A program made the position numbers and the translations under genes. A DNA stretch of 6,911 nucleotides, from positions 1 through 6,911 of the forward strand of contig PMJC01000364.1 of assembly GCA_003157235.1 (NCBI GenBank). The letters run 5' to 3'. This stretch comes from Methanosarcina sp. GTDB lineage: Archaea > Halobacteriota > Methanosarcinia > Methanosarcinales > Methanosarcinaceae. The notes under the pieces are model-generated. The model did no database searches and was not told where the DNA came from. It was given only the letters and a program-made list of their open reading frames with translations. Of the stretch, positions 1 to 6,776 are shown piece after piece. Within the stretch, counting starts at the first letter, position 1, and each line of letters opens with the position of its first letter.

Positions 1-2
1 AT

Positions 3-1106
3 AGGCACAAGTCTTTCAGCTCTCCTGGGGATGTTTTTGATTATCTATATGGTATGACCCCTGCGCATGTTTACAATTCAACTGCTTACTATGAATACCC
101 TGATGCCAGAAAAATGAACGAAAAGAACTGGCTCGGAGCAGAGCTGATTTTTGACCTTGATGCAGATCACTTGCCAAATGCCCCTAAAAATTATTCGGAC
201 ATGATGGAGCTTGTGAAAAAGGAAACTTTTAAGCTTATGGACTTTATTTTAGAAGATTTTGGATTTTCTGAACAGGAGACAGAGCTGGTATTTTCTGGAG
301 GGAGAGGATACCATGTCCATGTTATAAGCCCGCAAGTCCTGACTCTTGGGAGTGCCGAAAGAAGAGAAATTGTGAATTATGTAAGCGGCAAAGATCTAGA
401 TTTCAAATACTTATTTAGAGATGTTGCAATGGCTGGGGAATTCGGGATCGGGTCCAAGACTTTCAAAGGGATAAAGAAAGTTCCAATTAAGTCTACTCTT
501 GTGGGATATGATTCTGGATGGGGAAAGAGGATTGCCCTCTACCTTACGGATTATATGAAAGCTGAATGTAAAAAAAAATACAAAAAAGATATGTTTCCTG
601 AGCTTCGTAGGTGCGAGAAGATTGGAGATACTACAATAAAAAAATTGATCAATGTTACTAATAGTGAAAATGGTTTAAAGGATATCCTAGAGAAAGGAAG
701 GCTTGACTTTGATGTCAAAAACTTTAAGGGTATTGCTGCCAATTTTATGAAAGAGTCGATTGAGGATTTTCTGAAAAGATTTGGAGTAGCTATTGACGAA
801 CCTGTTACTGCAGACATTAAGCGTTTGATCAGGGTGCCGGGCTCCCTACATGGCGGATCTGGGATGTTGGTTAAGAAACTTGCTTTATCTGAATTAGAGA
901 AGTTTGATTCGCTTAATGATGCTATTGTCTTTGGAGAGAGGCCAGTAAAAATATCTGTCTCAAAGCCTTTTTCGATACAGTTAAAAGGCAAGGATTTAAG
1001 GGTAATAGAGGGCACTCAGGAAGTTCCGGAGTATGCGGCAATATATTTGATTTGTAGAGGTGTTGCAGAGTATGGATATAGAAGAAATCAGCCAGATCCT
1101 GTATAA
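3..1106 (+). CDS. priS: DNA primase small (catalytic) subunit PriS, 5'-partial
   Basis: This is the catalytic subunit of the archaeal/eukaryal-type primase, which makes primers for both strands with PriL. The frame is open from the left window edge, so the start and roughly 50 residues (judging from the family's usual length of about 400) are missing; the first internal ATG at 54 is unlikely to be the start, because the residues before it read as ordinary primase. Visible landmarks are the metal-binding DLDADH motif (153-170), the nucleotide-binding SGGRGYHVH motif (294-320), and the third acidic residue with DIKRLIRVPGSLHG (813-854). No cysteines lie between the first two motifs, so the zinc-knuckle insertion known from Pyrococcus PriS appears absent. 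The 3' end overlaps the GINS gene by 35 bases, which suggests co-transcription and coupled translation. Identification is firm; only the N-terminus is unseen. Confidence 0.96.
   Translation, partial: RHKSFSSPGDVFDYLYGMTPAHVYNSTAYYEYPDARKMNEKNWLGAELIFDLDADHLPNAPKNYSDMMELVKKETFKLMDFILEDFGFSEQETELVFSGGRGYHVHVISPQVLTLGSAERREIVNYVSGKDLDFKYLFRDVAMAGEFGIGSKTFKGIKKVPIKSTLVGYDSGWGKRIALYLTDYMKAECKKKYKKDMFPELRRCEKIGDTTIKKLINVTNSENGLKDILEKGRLDFDVKNFKGIAANFMKESIEDFLKRFGVAIDEPVTADIKRLIRVPGSLHGGSGMLVKKLALSELEKFDSLNDAIVFGERPVKISVSKPFSIQLKGKDLRVIEGTQEVPEYAAIYLICRGVAEYGYRRNQPDPV
1057..1062 (+). promoter_or_regulatory. Ribosome-binding site deciding the GINS start
   Basis: GAGGTG matches the archaeal anti-Shine-Dalgarno tail and lies nine bases upstream of ATG 1072. 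It overlaps the alternative GTG codon at 1060, which therefore has no ribosome-binding site of its own and is disfavoured. Confidence 0.6.
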
Positions 1107-1761
1107 GGAAAAAAATCAGATATTGAAGACTATTTCGGCTGATTTTTACTTGGAAGCCGAGAAGTATATCCGGGAACTTGAAAAAGATATTTGTAAAATT
1201 GGAAATTCCCGTTCTCCGGAGTCTAAGATGCTTCATGATGAGCATGAACGAGCGCTTTCCGACCTTGAAACTATCTTCATGAAACGAATAGGAAAAGTTA
1301 TTACAAGGGCAACTAATCAGTCTCATGCAGATAAACCTATTTCAAAGGATATTGAAAAGTTGCTTCCCGTGGAAAAAAGGCTTTATGACCTGGTGCTTCA
1401 GGGAATTGATGCTGCAAAAATGGAACTTCTAGGTCCTATTCTGTACCCTGGCTCAGAAAAGATTGCAATCTGGCCAAAAAGTATATCAGAAAGTCAGGTT
1501 TCTACCAGCATCTGGGGAGAAACTGAGGTCAGAAGTGGGATATCCATAAATGGAGCTGGGACAGAAACAGGAGCAGAGCCAAGCAAAAAAAGTATAAATG
1601 GGGAATATGTTGTTGTCAGAATACTGAGGGATTTGCCTACTTTCACAGGTGCAGATGGAAGAAATTATATTGTCAGTGCTGAAGATGTTGTTGTTTTGCC
1701 GCAGCTCAATGCAACAGGGCTTATTAAACGAAATGCAGCCAAACTGATTACTGATCAGTAA
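1072..1761 (+). CDS. GINS complex subunit, AB-type (Gins51/Gins15 family)
   Basis: This is a subunit of archaeal GINS, which joins MCM and the Cdc45/RecJ-like protein in the replicative CMG-type helicase. The product is 229 residues. An N-terminal, mostly helical, charged A domain covers about residues 1-125. A Ser/Thr/Gly-rich linker runs to about 175. A C-terminal B domain (about 177-229) contains YVVVRILRDLP, a GADGRNY turn, EDVVVLP and GLIKRNAA, the most diagnostic part of archaeal Gins51. The A-then-B order separates it from Gins23, which has B first. ATG 1072 is preferred over the in-frame GTG 1060 because GAGGTG (1057-1062) sits nine bases before the ATG as a good ribosome-binding site. 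The start lies inside priS, so primase and GINS are probably made from one transcript. The stop codon is part of a perfect 14-base palindrome. Confidence 0.92.
   Translation: MDIEEISQILYKEKNQILKTISADFYLEAEKYIRELEKDICKIGNSRSPESKMLHDEHERALSDLETIFMKRIGKVITRATNQSHADKPISKDIEKLLPVEKRLYDLVLQGIDAAKMELLGPILYPGSEKIAIWPKSISESQVSTSIWGETEVRSGISINGAGTETGAEPSKKSINGEYVVVRILRDLPTFTGADGRNYIVSAEDVVVLPQLNATGLIKRNAAKLITDQ
1748..1761. repeat. Perfect 14-base palindrome over the GINS stop codon
   Basis: TTACTGATCAGTAA is identical to its reverse complement and includes the TAA stop. As RNA the better fold would be ACTGAT (1743-1748) with ATCAGT (1754-1759) around a five-base loop. It could contribute to transcript ending or mRNA 3' stability, but no T-rich tract follows closely, so the role is open. 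Confidence 0.5.
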
Positions 1762-1912
1762 AATTTAGGAAAAAATTAATAACCAAAAGCTTGCAGTCAT
1801 TCTAATTTTAAGAGAAAGAAAGTAGATAGTTCAGAAGTTCCATAATGTTAATTCAGGCATGGTAGTTGGGGAAACTTCTAAAATATCATTAGTATATTTA
1901 GGAAATAGCATT

Positions 1913-1924
1913 ACTATATATATG
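1913..1924 (+). promoter_or_regulatory. Candidate TATA box for the L44e-S27e-aIF2a-Nop10 cluster
   Basis: CTATATATATG-like DNA (within 1913-1924) is the best TATA-box match between GINS and L44e. Archaeal transcription starts about 25 bases downstream, giving a start near 1945 and a 5' leader of about 240 bases; long leaders are known in Methanosarcina. A second, weaker candidate is TTCTATAATTCTATATG at 2101-2117, which would give a leader of only about 50 bases. The sequence alone does not choose between them. Confidence 0.4.
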
Positions 1925-2054
1925 TGTAGCTATATCTGTGTAGCTTAACCTTGTTAGCATGCTCTGACATTGTCTTCGATACAAGACTGACAATCGTGAT
2001 GTTAAGGACACAAAATATTTTGAAAAATTTCAAGTTTATCGAATCAAAGACTTC

Positions 2055-2073
2055 CCAGAAAAGAGCTTTCTGG
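2055..2073 (+). repeat. Hairpin in the L44e upstream region
   Basis: CCAGAAA (2055-2061) pairs perfectly with TTTCTGG (2067-2073) around a five-base loop. If transcription starts near 1945 it lies in the mRNA leader, about 115 bases before the L44e start. Ribosomal protein leaders are often bound by one of their own products, but nothing here proves that. Confidence 0.45.
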
Positions 2074-2158
2074 AAATGAAATATCATGTTTATCACTGTA
2101 TTCTATAATTCTATATGACATCACTTTTCTGCAAAAGCCGGAAAGATGTGCTACATAA

Positions 2159-2662
<504 letters not shown>

Positions 2663-2670
2663 AGGGATAA

Positions 2671-2685
2671 GTAAAAGCATTTTAC
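2671..2685 (+). repeat. Short perfect hairpin between rps27e and aIF2-alpha
   Basis: GTAAAA (2671-2676) pairs with TTTTAC (2680-2685) around a three-base loop, in the only sizeable spacer inside the translation cluster. Its weak A/T stem argues against a strong terminator. It could be an mRNA processing or end-protecting site that lets S27e and aIF2-alpha accumulate in different amounts. Confidence 0.35.
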
Positions 2686-2734
2686 AGAAGTAAAGTAGAG
2701 AGTAATAAAAGACAAAACTTGAGAAGTGGTGCGA

Positions 2735-3541
2735 ATGGGAAGCGATAACTGGCCAGAAGTCGGAGAGTTTGTTGTATGTACTGTAAAGAATGTGACGGAT
2801 TTTGGAGCTTATGTCGAGCTTGAGGAATTCGAAGGAAGAGAAGGATTTATCCACATCTCCGAAATTAAAGCAGGCTGGGTCAAGTATGTAAGGGACTACG
2901 TGAGGGAAGGGCAGAAAATCGTCTGCAAGGTTCTGAACGTGGACCCTTCCCGCGGCCACATCGATTTGTCATTAAAAGACGTAAACGAGCATCAAAGGCG
3001 TGCTAAAATTCAGGAATGGAAAAATGAACAAAAAGCCACCAAATGGTTACAGTTCGTAGCTGAAGAGACAAAGGCCGATGAAAATAATCTAAAAGAACTG
3101 AATGAAAAACTCGTAGAAGAGTTCGGAAGTGCATATTCAGCCTTTGAAGAAGCTGCTATCGAAGGAGAAAAAGCTTTCAAAGGAGTCAAAATAAATAAGA
3201 AACACCTGAAGAGTATAATCAAGATAGCAGGGGAAAATATTAAACTCCCATTTGTAGATATTGCAGGTTATGTGGACTTGACCTGCAACCTTTCAAATGG
3301 TATAGAGGTTATAAAAAAAGCTCTAATTGCTGCAAATTCTATAAGTGAGGTGGATGGAAAAGACGTAAGGCTAGAAGTGAGTTATACCGGGGCTCCTAGA
3401 TATAGAATTAAGGTAATAGCTCCGGATTATAAGAAAGCCGAATCAGTCCTGAAAAAATCTGGCCAGACTGCAGTCGATATGATATCCAAACTTGGTGGAC
3501 ATGGGACTTTCAAGCGGCACATCGAATCAACAAAGGCGTGA
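2735..3541 (+). CDS. eif2a: Translation initiation factor 2 subunit alpha (aIF2-alpha)
   Basis: This is the alpha subunit of archaeal IF2, which with gamma and beta carries Met-tRNAi to the small ribosomal subunit. The 268-residue product matches family length. An N-terminal S1-type OB fold spans about residues 8-82, with VKNVTDFGAYVEL, EGFIHISEI and HIDLSLKDV as landmarks. A helical middle domain rich in Glu and Lys follows (about 90-175), then an alpha/beta C-terminal domain that contacts gamma, ending near KRHIESTKA. I prefer ATG 2735, which gives MGSDNWPEVGEFV; the tandem GTG codons at 2726 and 2729 are alternatives that would add two or three residues. The ribosome-binding site is weak (GGTG, 2728-2731). 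The stop codon lies within the ribosome-binding site of nop10. The loop that carries the regulatory serine in eukaryotic eIF2-alpha has no evident equivalent. Confidence 0.95.
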   Translation: MGSDNWPEVGEFVVCTVKNVTDFGAYVELEEFEGREGFIHISEIKAGWVKYVRDYVREGQKIVCKVLNVDPSRGHIDLSLKDVNEHQRRAKIQEWKNEQKATKWLQFVAEETKADENNLKELNEKLVEEFGSAYSAFEEAAIEGEKAFKGVKINKKHLKSIIKIAGENIKLPFVDIAGYVDLTCNLSNGIEVIKKALIAANSISEVDGKDVRLEVSYTGAPRYRIKVIAPDYKKAESVLKKSGQTAVDMISKLGGHGTFKRHIESTKA

Positions 3542-3543
3542 TG
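3538..3543 (+). promoter_or_regulatory. Ribosome-binding site for nop10 across the aIF2-alpha stop
   Basis: GTGATG matches the GGTGAT part of the archaeal Shine-Dalgarno consensus and ends four bases before the TTG at 3548. It contains the TGA stop of aIF2-alpha, so terminating ribosomes are placed directly at the nop10 start. It supports the non-ATG start, which is the only one available between the upstream stop codon and the first conserved residue. Confidence 0.55.
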
Positions 3544-3547
3544 CTAT

Positions 3548-3703
3548 TTGGGACAAAAAATCCGCAAGTGCAAAAAATGCGGAAGGTACACTTTAAGGGA
3601 AAAATGTTCGGTTTGTGAGAAAGAAACCTCACCCGTAGTTCCGGCTCGCTTTTCTCCTCAAGACCCTTATGGTAGGTACCGCAGACTGGCAAAGAAGGGA
3701 TAA
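3548..3703 (+). CDS. nop10: H/ACA RNA-protein complex subunit Nop10
   Basis: Nop10 is the small scaffold subunit of H/ACA RNPs; it binds the pseudouridine synthase Cbf5 and helps place guide RNA and substrate rRNA. The product has 51 residues starting at TTG: GQKIRKCKKCGRYTL, a zinc ribbon with C8, C11, C20 and C23, then the conserved ARFSPQDPYGRYRR segment and a basic tail. This is the full family pattern at a normal archaeal length. The start must be TTG 3548: the next in-frame codon upstream that ends translation is TGA 3539, and no ATG or GTG lies between. The gene begins six bases after aIF2-alpha and ends nine bases before the PAC2-family gene, so all three are probably co-transcribed. 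It is easily missed because of its size and start codon. Confidence 0.95.
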   Translation: MGQKIRKCKKCGRYTLREKCSVCEKETSPVVPARFSPQDPYGRYRRLAKKG

Positions 3704-3712
3704 GGAATTTTT

Positions 3713-4483
3713 ATGCAGAAAAGTACACTTGTCCGCTTGAAAGATGACCTTGAGATCAAAAAACCCGTGATGTTAGTTGGACTTCCAGGAGTAGGACTCG
3801 TAGGTAAGCTAGTGGCAGAGCACTTGGTAGGCGAACTTGAGGCTGAAAAGATTATGGAGGTTTATTCTCCCCATTTTCCACCCCAGGTACTGGTTAATAA
3901 AGACTGCACCGTCCGTCTGGTAAGCAATATGATATACCACGGGAAAGCAAATGGAAATGATGTCCTTTTCCTTGTAGGAGACCACCAGAGCACTACCTCA
4001 CATGGACACTATGAACTATGCTCTCTTTACCTTGATGTTGCAGAGGAATTCAAAGTTCCAAGAATTTACACGCTAGGAGGTTATCCCACAGGCAAACTCA
4101 CCTATGACGAAACAGTCCTAGGAGTCGCAAATGATACTAAATTAATCGAAGAGATCAAAAATTATGGGGTAAAGTTCAGGGAATTTGAACCAAGTGGGGG
4201 GATTGTGGGAGCTTCGGGCTTGCTGGTAGCTTTCAGCAGGATGCGTGGCATTGAGGCCGCCTGTCTTATGGGTATGACACCTGGATATCTTATGGATCCT
4301 AAAAGTGCCCAGTCCCTTTTAAAAGTAATTTGTAAAATTTTCGATATAGAGGTAAACATGACCTCACTCGAGAAAAAAGCCGAGGAAATGGAAAGCATCA
4401 TGAAAAAGCTGAAAGAAAAAGAAGAGCAACTGAGCTTTCAGGAAGTTAAATCTACTGAAGAGGACCTGTGCTATATCGGATGA
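3713..4483 (+). CDS. PAC2-family proteasome assembly chaperone homologue
   Basis: The 256-residue product belongs to the PAC2 superfamily (COG2047 type), whose archaeal members PbaA/PbaB bind or help assemble proteasome particles. Landmarks are the N-terminal strand-loop VGLPGVGLVGK (residues 22-32), LVGDHQSTTSHGHYEL in the middle, TLGGYPTGKL, and EPSGGIVGASGLL, all typical of the family. A charged predicted coiled coil follows at about 217-240, then a short tail ending LCYIG. The tyrosine is third from the end, one place off the hydrophobic-Tyr-X motif that docks activators on the 20S proteasome, so docking is only a possibility. AAGGAA (3702-3707), overlapping the nop10 stop, is the ribosome-binding site. 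The gene commonly follows nop10 in archaea. No membrane or signal segment is seen, so it should be cytoplasmic. The exact partner is unknown. Confidence 0.88.
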   Translation: MQKSTLVRLKDDLEIKKPVMLVGLPGVGLVGKLVAEHLVGELEAEKIMEVYSPHFPPQVLVNKDCTVRLVSNMIYHGKANGNDVLFLVGDHQSTTSHGHYELCSLYLDVAEEFKVPRIYTLGGYPTGKLTYDETVLGVANDTKLIEEIKNYGVKFREFEPSGGIVGASGLLVAFSRMRGIEAACLMGMTPGYLMDPKSAQSLLKVICKIFDIEVNMTSLEKKAEEMESIMKKLKEKEEQLSFQEVKSTEEDLCYIG

Positions 4484-4545
4484 GACCCCGTAAAAAAAAT
4501 GGGAAGACTAAATTGAAAAATTAGAATATTTGGTAAAGAGAGTAA
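4484..4545. other. Short spacer between the PAC2-family gene and the nuclease
   Basis: Sixty-two A-rich bases with no convincing TATA box, hairpin or strong ribosome-binding site; only a weak purine stretch (GAGAG, 4538-4542) precedes the nuclease ATG. The nuclease may be read through from the upstream operon or have a weak promoter of its own. Confidence 0.5.
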
Positions 4546-5937
4546 ATGAAAGTCAATACAGACCTCCATCTCCATTCAAAGTACTCCATGGCATCTTCAA
4601 GGAAAATGGAACTTCCAACGATTGCCAGAGAGGCTTCGAAAAAAGGAATGGAATTGCTCGGTACTGGGGACTGCACTCATCCGAAATGGCTTGAAGAAAT
4701 AAAAAAATTTTCCATTTCAAATGAAGATATCCGCATCGAAGGTATTTATTTCATTCCTACTACTGAGATAGAAGATAATAAACGTGTACACCACCTTCTG
4801 ATTTTACCTTCGATTTCTAAAGCTGAAGAGCTGGCAGAACGCATTTCTCCCTTTGGGAATCTTGAAGCCGATGGACGTCCCAATGTAAATCTGAATGGCA
4901 TCGAAATTGCAGAAATTGCAAAAGACCTTGGAGCTCTAATAGGTCCCTGCCATGCATTTACTCCCTGGACAGCACTTTATGGCTACCACGATAGTTTGCA
5001 GAGCTGTTATGGCTATATGACGGGTTACGTTTCTTTTCTAGAGCTTGGCTTGAGTGCTGATAGCGACTATGCAGATAGAATCGAAGAATTGCATCGACTT
5101 ACTTTTCTTTCAAATTCTGACGCCCATTCCCCTTCAACCAATAAACTGGCCAGGGAGTTCACGCAATTTGATGTTCCTGAGATTACTTTTGATGGCCTGA
5201 AAAAAGCAATTCTCAGAAAACAGGGATACAGAGCTACTCTGAATGTAGGGTTCTTTCCTGAAGAAGGCAAATACAACCGTTCAGCCTGTATTAAGTGCTT
5301 CACCCAGTATTCACTACCTGAAGCTGTCGAGCATAACTGGCGCTGTTCGGTGTGTAGAGGCATCCTAAAGAAAGGAGTTTTAGATCGTATCAAAGAACTC
5401 GCAGATTTTAAAGAGCCCCGGCATCCTGACCATCGCTCCCCTTACCTCCATCTGATTCCTCTTACAGAGATAATCCAGATGGCTCTCGGACATTCAAGTG
5501 TCCAGACAAAAGGTGTGAAAACGGTCTGGAATATTCTTGTAGAACACTTTGGAAACGAGGTTGAAGCTCTTATTCATTCAGAGCCTGAGGACCTCAAAGT
5601 AGTGAACAAACGGATAGTAGATGCGATACTTGCTTTTAGAAAAGGCAATGTTATAATTCACCCAGGTGGAGGAGGTCACTATGGGTGGCTGGAATTACCT
5701 GAGAACTTTAAGGTGGAAAAATTTGAGTCATGCATGAAAGAAGGATCCGGAATGAAAAAAAACTCCAAATACTCAAAATGCGGACAAGTTAAACAAATAG
5801 ATCATATCGTGTTTTCGGACCTCGGAAAAATAAATCATGTGAAAAAAAACGAGAAAAAATTTAAAAAAAAGAACGAAGAATTAAACAATGAAAAAATAGA
5901 CAACTCTAAATGTCAGAGTTCACTCTTTGATTTTTAG
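4546..5937 (+). CDS. endoQ: Endonuclease Q-type PHP nuclease with C-terminal PCNA-binding motif
   Basis: EndoQ cleaves DNA 5' of deaminated bases and abasic sites, starting an archaeal repair route. The 463-residue product has a PHP metal-site domain (about 1-235): DLHLH (D6, H8, H10), GTGDCTH (D42, H45), TEIE (E74), GPCHAFTPW (H136) and SDAHS (D192, H194). A zinc finger follows with C248, C251, C267 and C270, then the family's C-terminal helical domain with SPYLHLIPL (298-306) and HPGGGGHYGWLELP (372-385). Characterised Pyrococcus EndoQ has about 424 residues; here an extra Lys/Asn-rich tail from about 390 ends in QSSLFDF (457-463), a PIP-box-like motif. Older annotations call this family a PHP phosphoesterase or helicase-like protein. 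ATG 4546 gives the DLHLH motif at the right distance. The tail is more A-rich than the body. Repair use is inferred from the family. Confidence 0.92.
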   Translation: MKVNTDLHLHSKYSMASSRKMELPTIAREASKKGMELLGTGDCTHPKWLEEIKKFSISNEDIRIEGIYFIPTTEIEDNKRVHHLLILPSISKAEELAERISPFGNLEADGRPNVNLNGIEIAEIAKDLGALIGPCHAFTPWTALYGYHDSLQSCYGYMTGYVSFLELGLSADSDYADRIEELHRLTFLSNSDAHSPSTNKLAREFTQFDVPEITFDGLKKAILRKQGYRATLNVGFFPEEGKYNRSACIKCFTQYSLPEAVEHNWRCSVCRGILKKGVLDRIKELADFKEPRHPDHRSPYLHLIPLTEIIQMALGHSSVQTKGVKTVWNILVEHFGNEVEALIHSEPEDLKVVNKRIVDAILAFRKGNVIIHPGGGGHYGWLELPENFKVEKFESCMKEGSGMKKNSKYSKCGQVKQIDHIVFSDLGKINHVKKNEKKFKKKNEELNNEKIDNSKCQSSLFDF

Positions 5938-5982
5938 GAGACCGACGCCTCTGCAGTAGTCCCGATTTGCTTTTATTCCGAA

Positions 5983-6235
5983 CGAATATTATTTATTCAA
6001 TTAAAAATTTTACTCAATAGTTCATAAGAAAAAAACTTTATCATATATCTTAATTCTATTTCTGTAATAGCCTCTTAAAAATTTAGTATAGTCGATTTCT
6101 AAAATAAATATTAGGAACAGTCCACACTAAAATATTGAGTGTAATTCACAATCAATATAGATGAGATATAAGTATATTAATCGAGTTCAAAACTCATATT
6201 TCTTATTCAATTAAATTTCATAAGGGTCGAATATT
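5983..6235. repeat. Split direct repeat: TTATTCAATTAAA and CGAATATT, two copies each
   Basis: The 13-base word TTATTCAATTAAA occurs at 5993-6005 and 6203-6215. The 8-base word CGAATATT occurs at 5983-5990 and 6228-6235, before the first copy and after the second. They frame about 200 bases of A+T-rich DNA. Such words are not rare in this composition, so they may be chance. Confidence 0.35.
6132..6158. repeat. Hairpin with a competing alternative stem
   Basis: ATATTGA (6132-6138) pairs with TCAATAT (6152-6158), and GTG (6139-6141) pairs with CAC (6147-6149), leaving an AA bulge and a five-base loop. An exclusive alternative is ACACT (6124-6128) with AGTGT (6138-6142). A smaller hairpin, GAGTT with AACTC, follows at 6183-6195. 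Confidence 0.45.
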
Positions 6236-6627
6236 CTTTGCTCAACTCATTTGTGGTTATAACATAAGGTGTTAGCTTAAGTTTCCAATTATATATGAGG
6301 CACAGAATATATATCATCAGGAAGTTTTATCCACCAGTGTTAATCCCTTAATATATGAAGTACACATGCTCCCATAATATGGAATATAATGAAAGTAAGC
6401 AATATCTGGAATTTTATTTTTAAGGTCAATCATCTAAAAAAGTGTAACTATTATATACCAAAGTAAAGGAGGAATATTAATTTAATAGAATTTGATTTTA
6501 TATAATTAAAAATAATATTAATCTTAAAGAATTCTTATTATTGGTAGCTTTGATTTTAATCATGTTTGCAGCTTCAAGAAAATTTGTAGTAGATTTTGCA
6601 GTATGAAACAAACAATTTAAGAACTTC

Positions 6628-6673
6628 TTGATATATATATAATTTGCATCATCAGATAAAGTTATTATATCAA
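6628..6673. repeat. Long A+T-rich inverted repeat
   Basis: TTGATATA (6628-6635) pairs with TATATCAA (6666-6673); after a three-base bulge, ATAA (6639-6642) pairs with TTAT (6662-6665), making twelve pairs around a 19-base loop. The low G+C makes chance occurrence a real possibility. The alternating AT stretch also resembles a TATA box. Confidence 0.4.
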
Positions 6674-6776
6674 AGATACTACATTATTAAATGATACAGA
6701 CAATAAACTATCTATTCTATACTAAAAGTGAAATAATTTTACTTCGTCATAATCACTACTTCATTACCTTGAATAA

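Noticed and set aside
551..1015. Minus-strand frame of 154 codons inside priS
   Set aside because: It lies wholly opposite a recognised gene, and its product is low-complexity Ser/Phe/Leu sequence as expected from the complement of Lys/Glu-rich coding DNA.
1060..1071. GTG 1060 as the GINS start
   Set aside because: The codon is itself part of the ribosome-binding site for ATG 1072, and the four extra residues show no family resemblance.
922..1326. Minus-strand frame of 134 codons across the priS/GINS junction
   Set aside because: Opposite two well-supported genes, no family resemblance, no ribosome-binding site.
1956..2003. Possible C/D-box RNA (GTGATGT and CTGA strings)
   Set aside because: The CTGA copies lie upstream of the C-box-like string rather than at guide distance downstream, and the C box is imperfect.
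1914..2096. Minus-strand 60-codon frame in the gap before rpl44e
   Set aside because: It is not opposite a gene, so it was considered, but it is Phe/Ile/Lys-rich as A+T-rich spacer gives by chance and has no recognisable motif.
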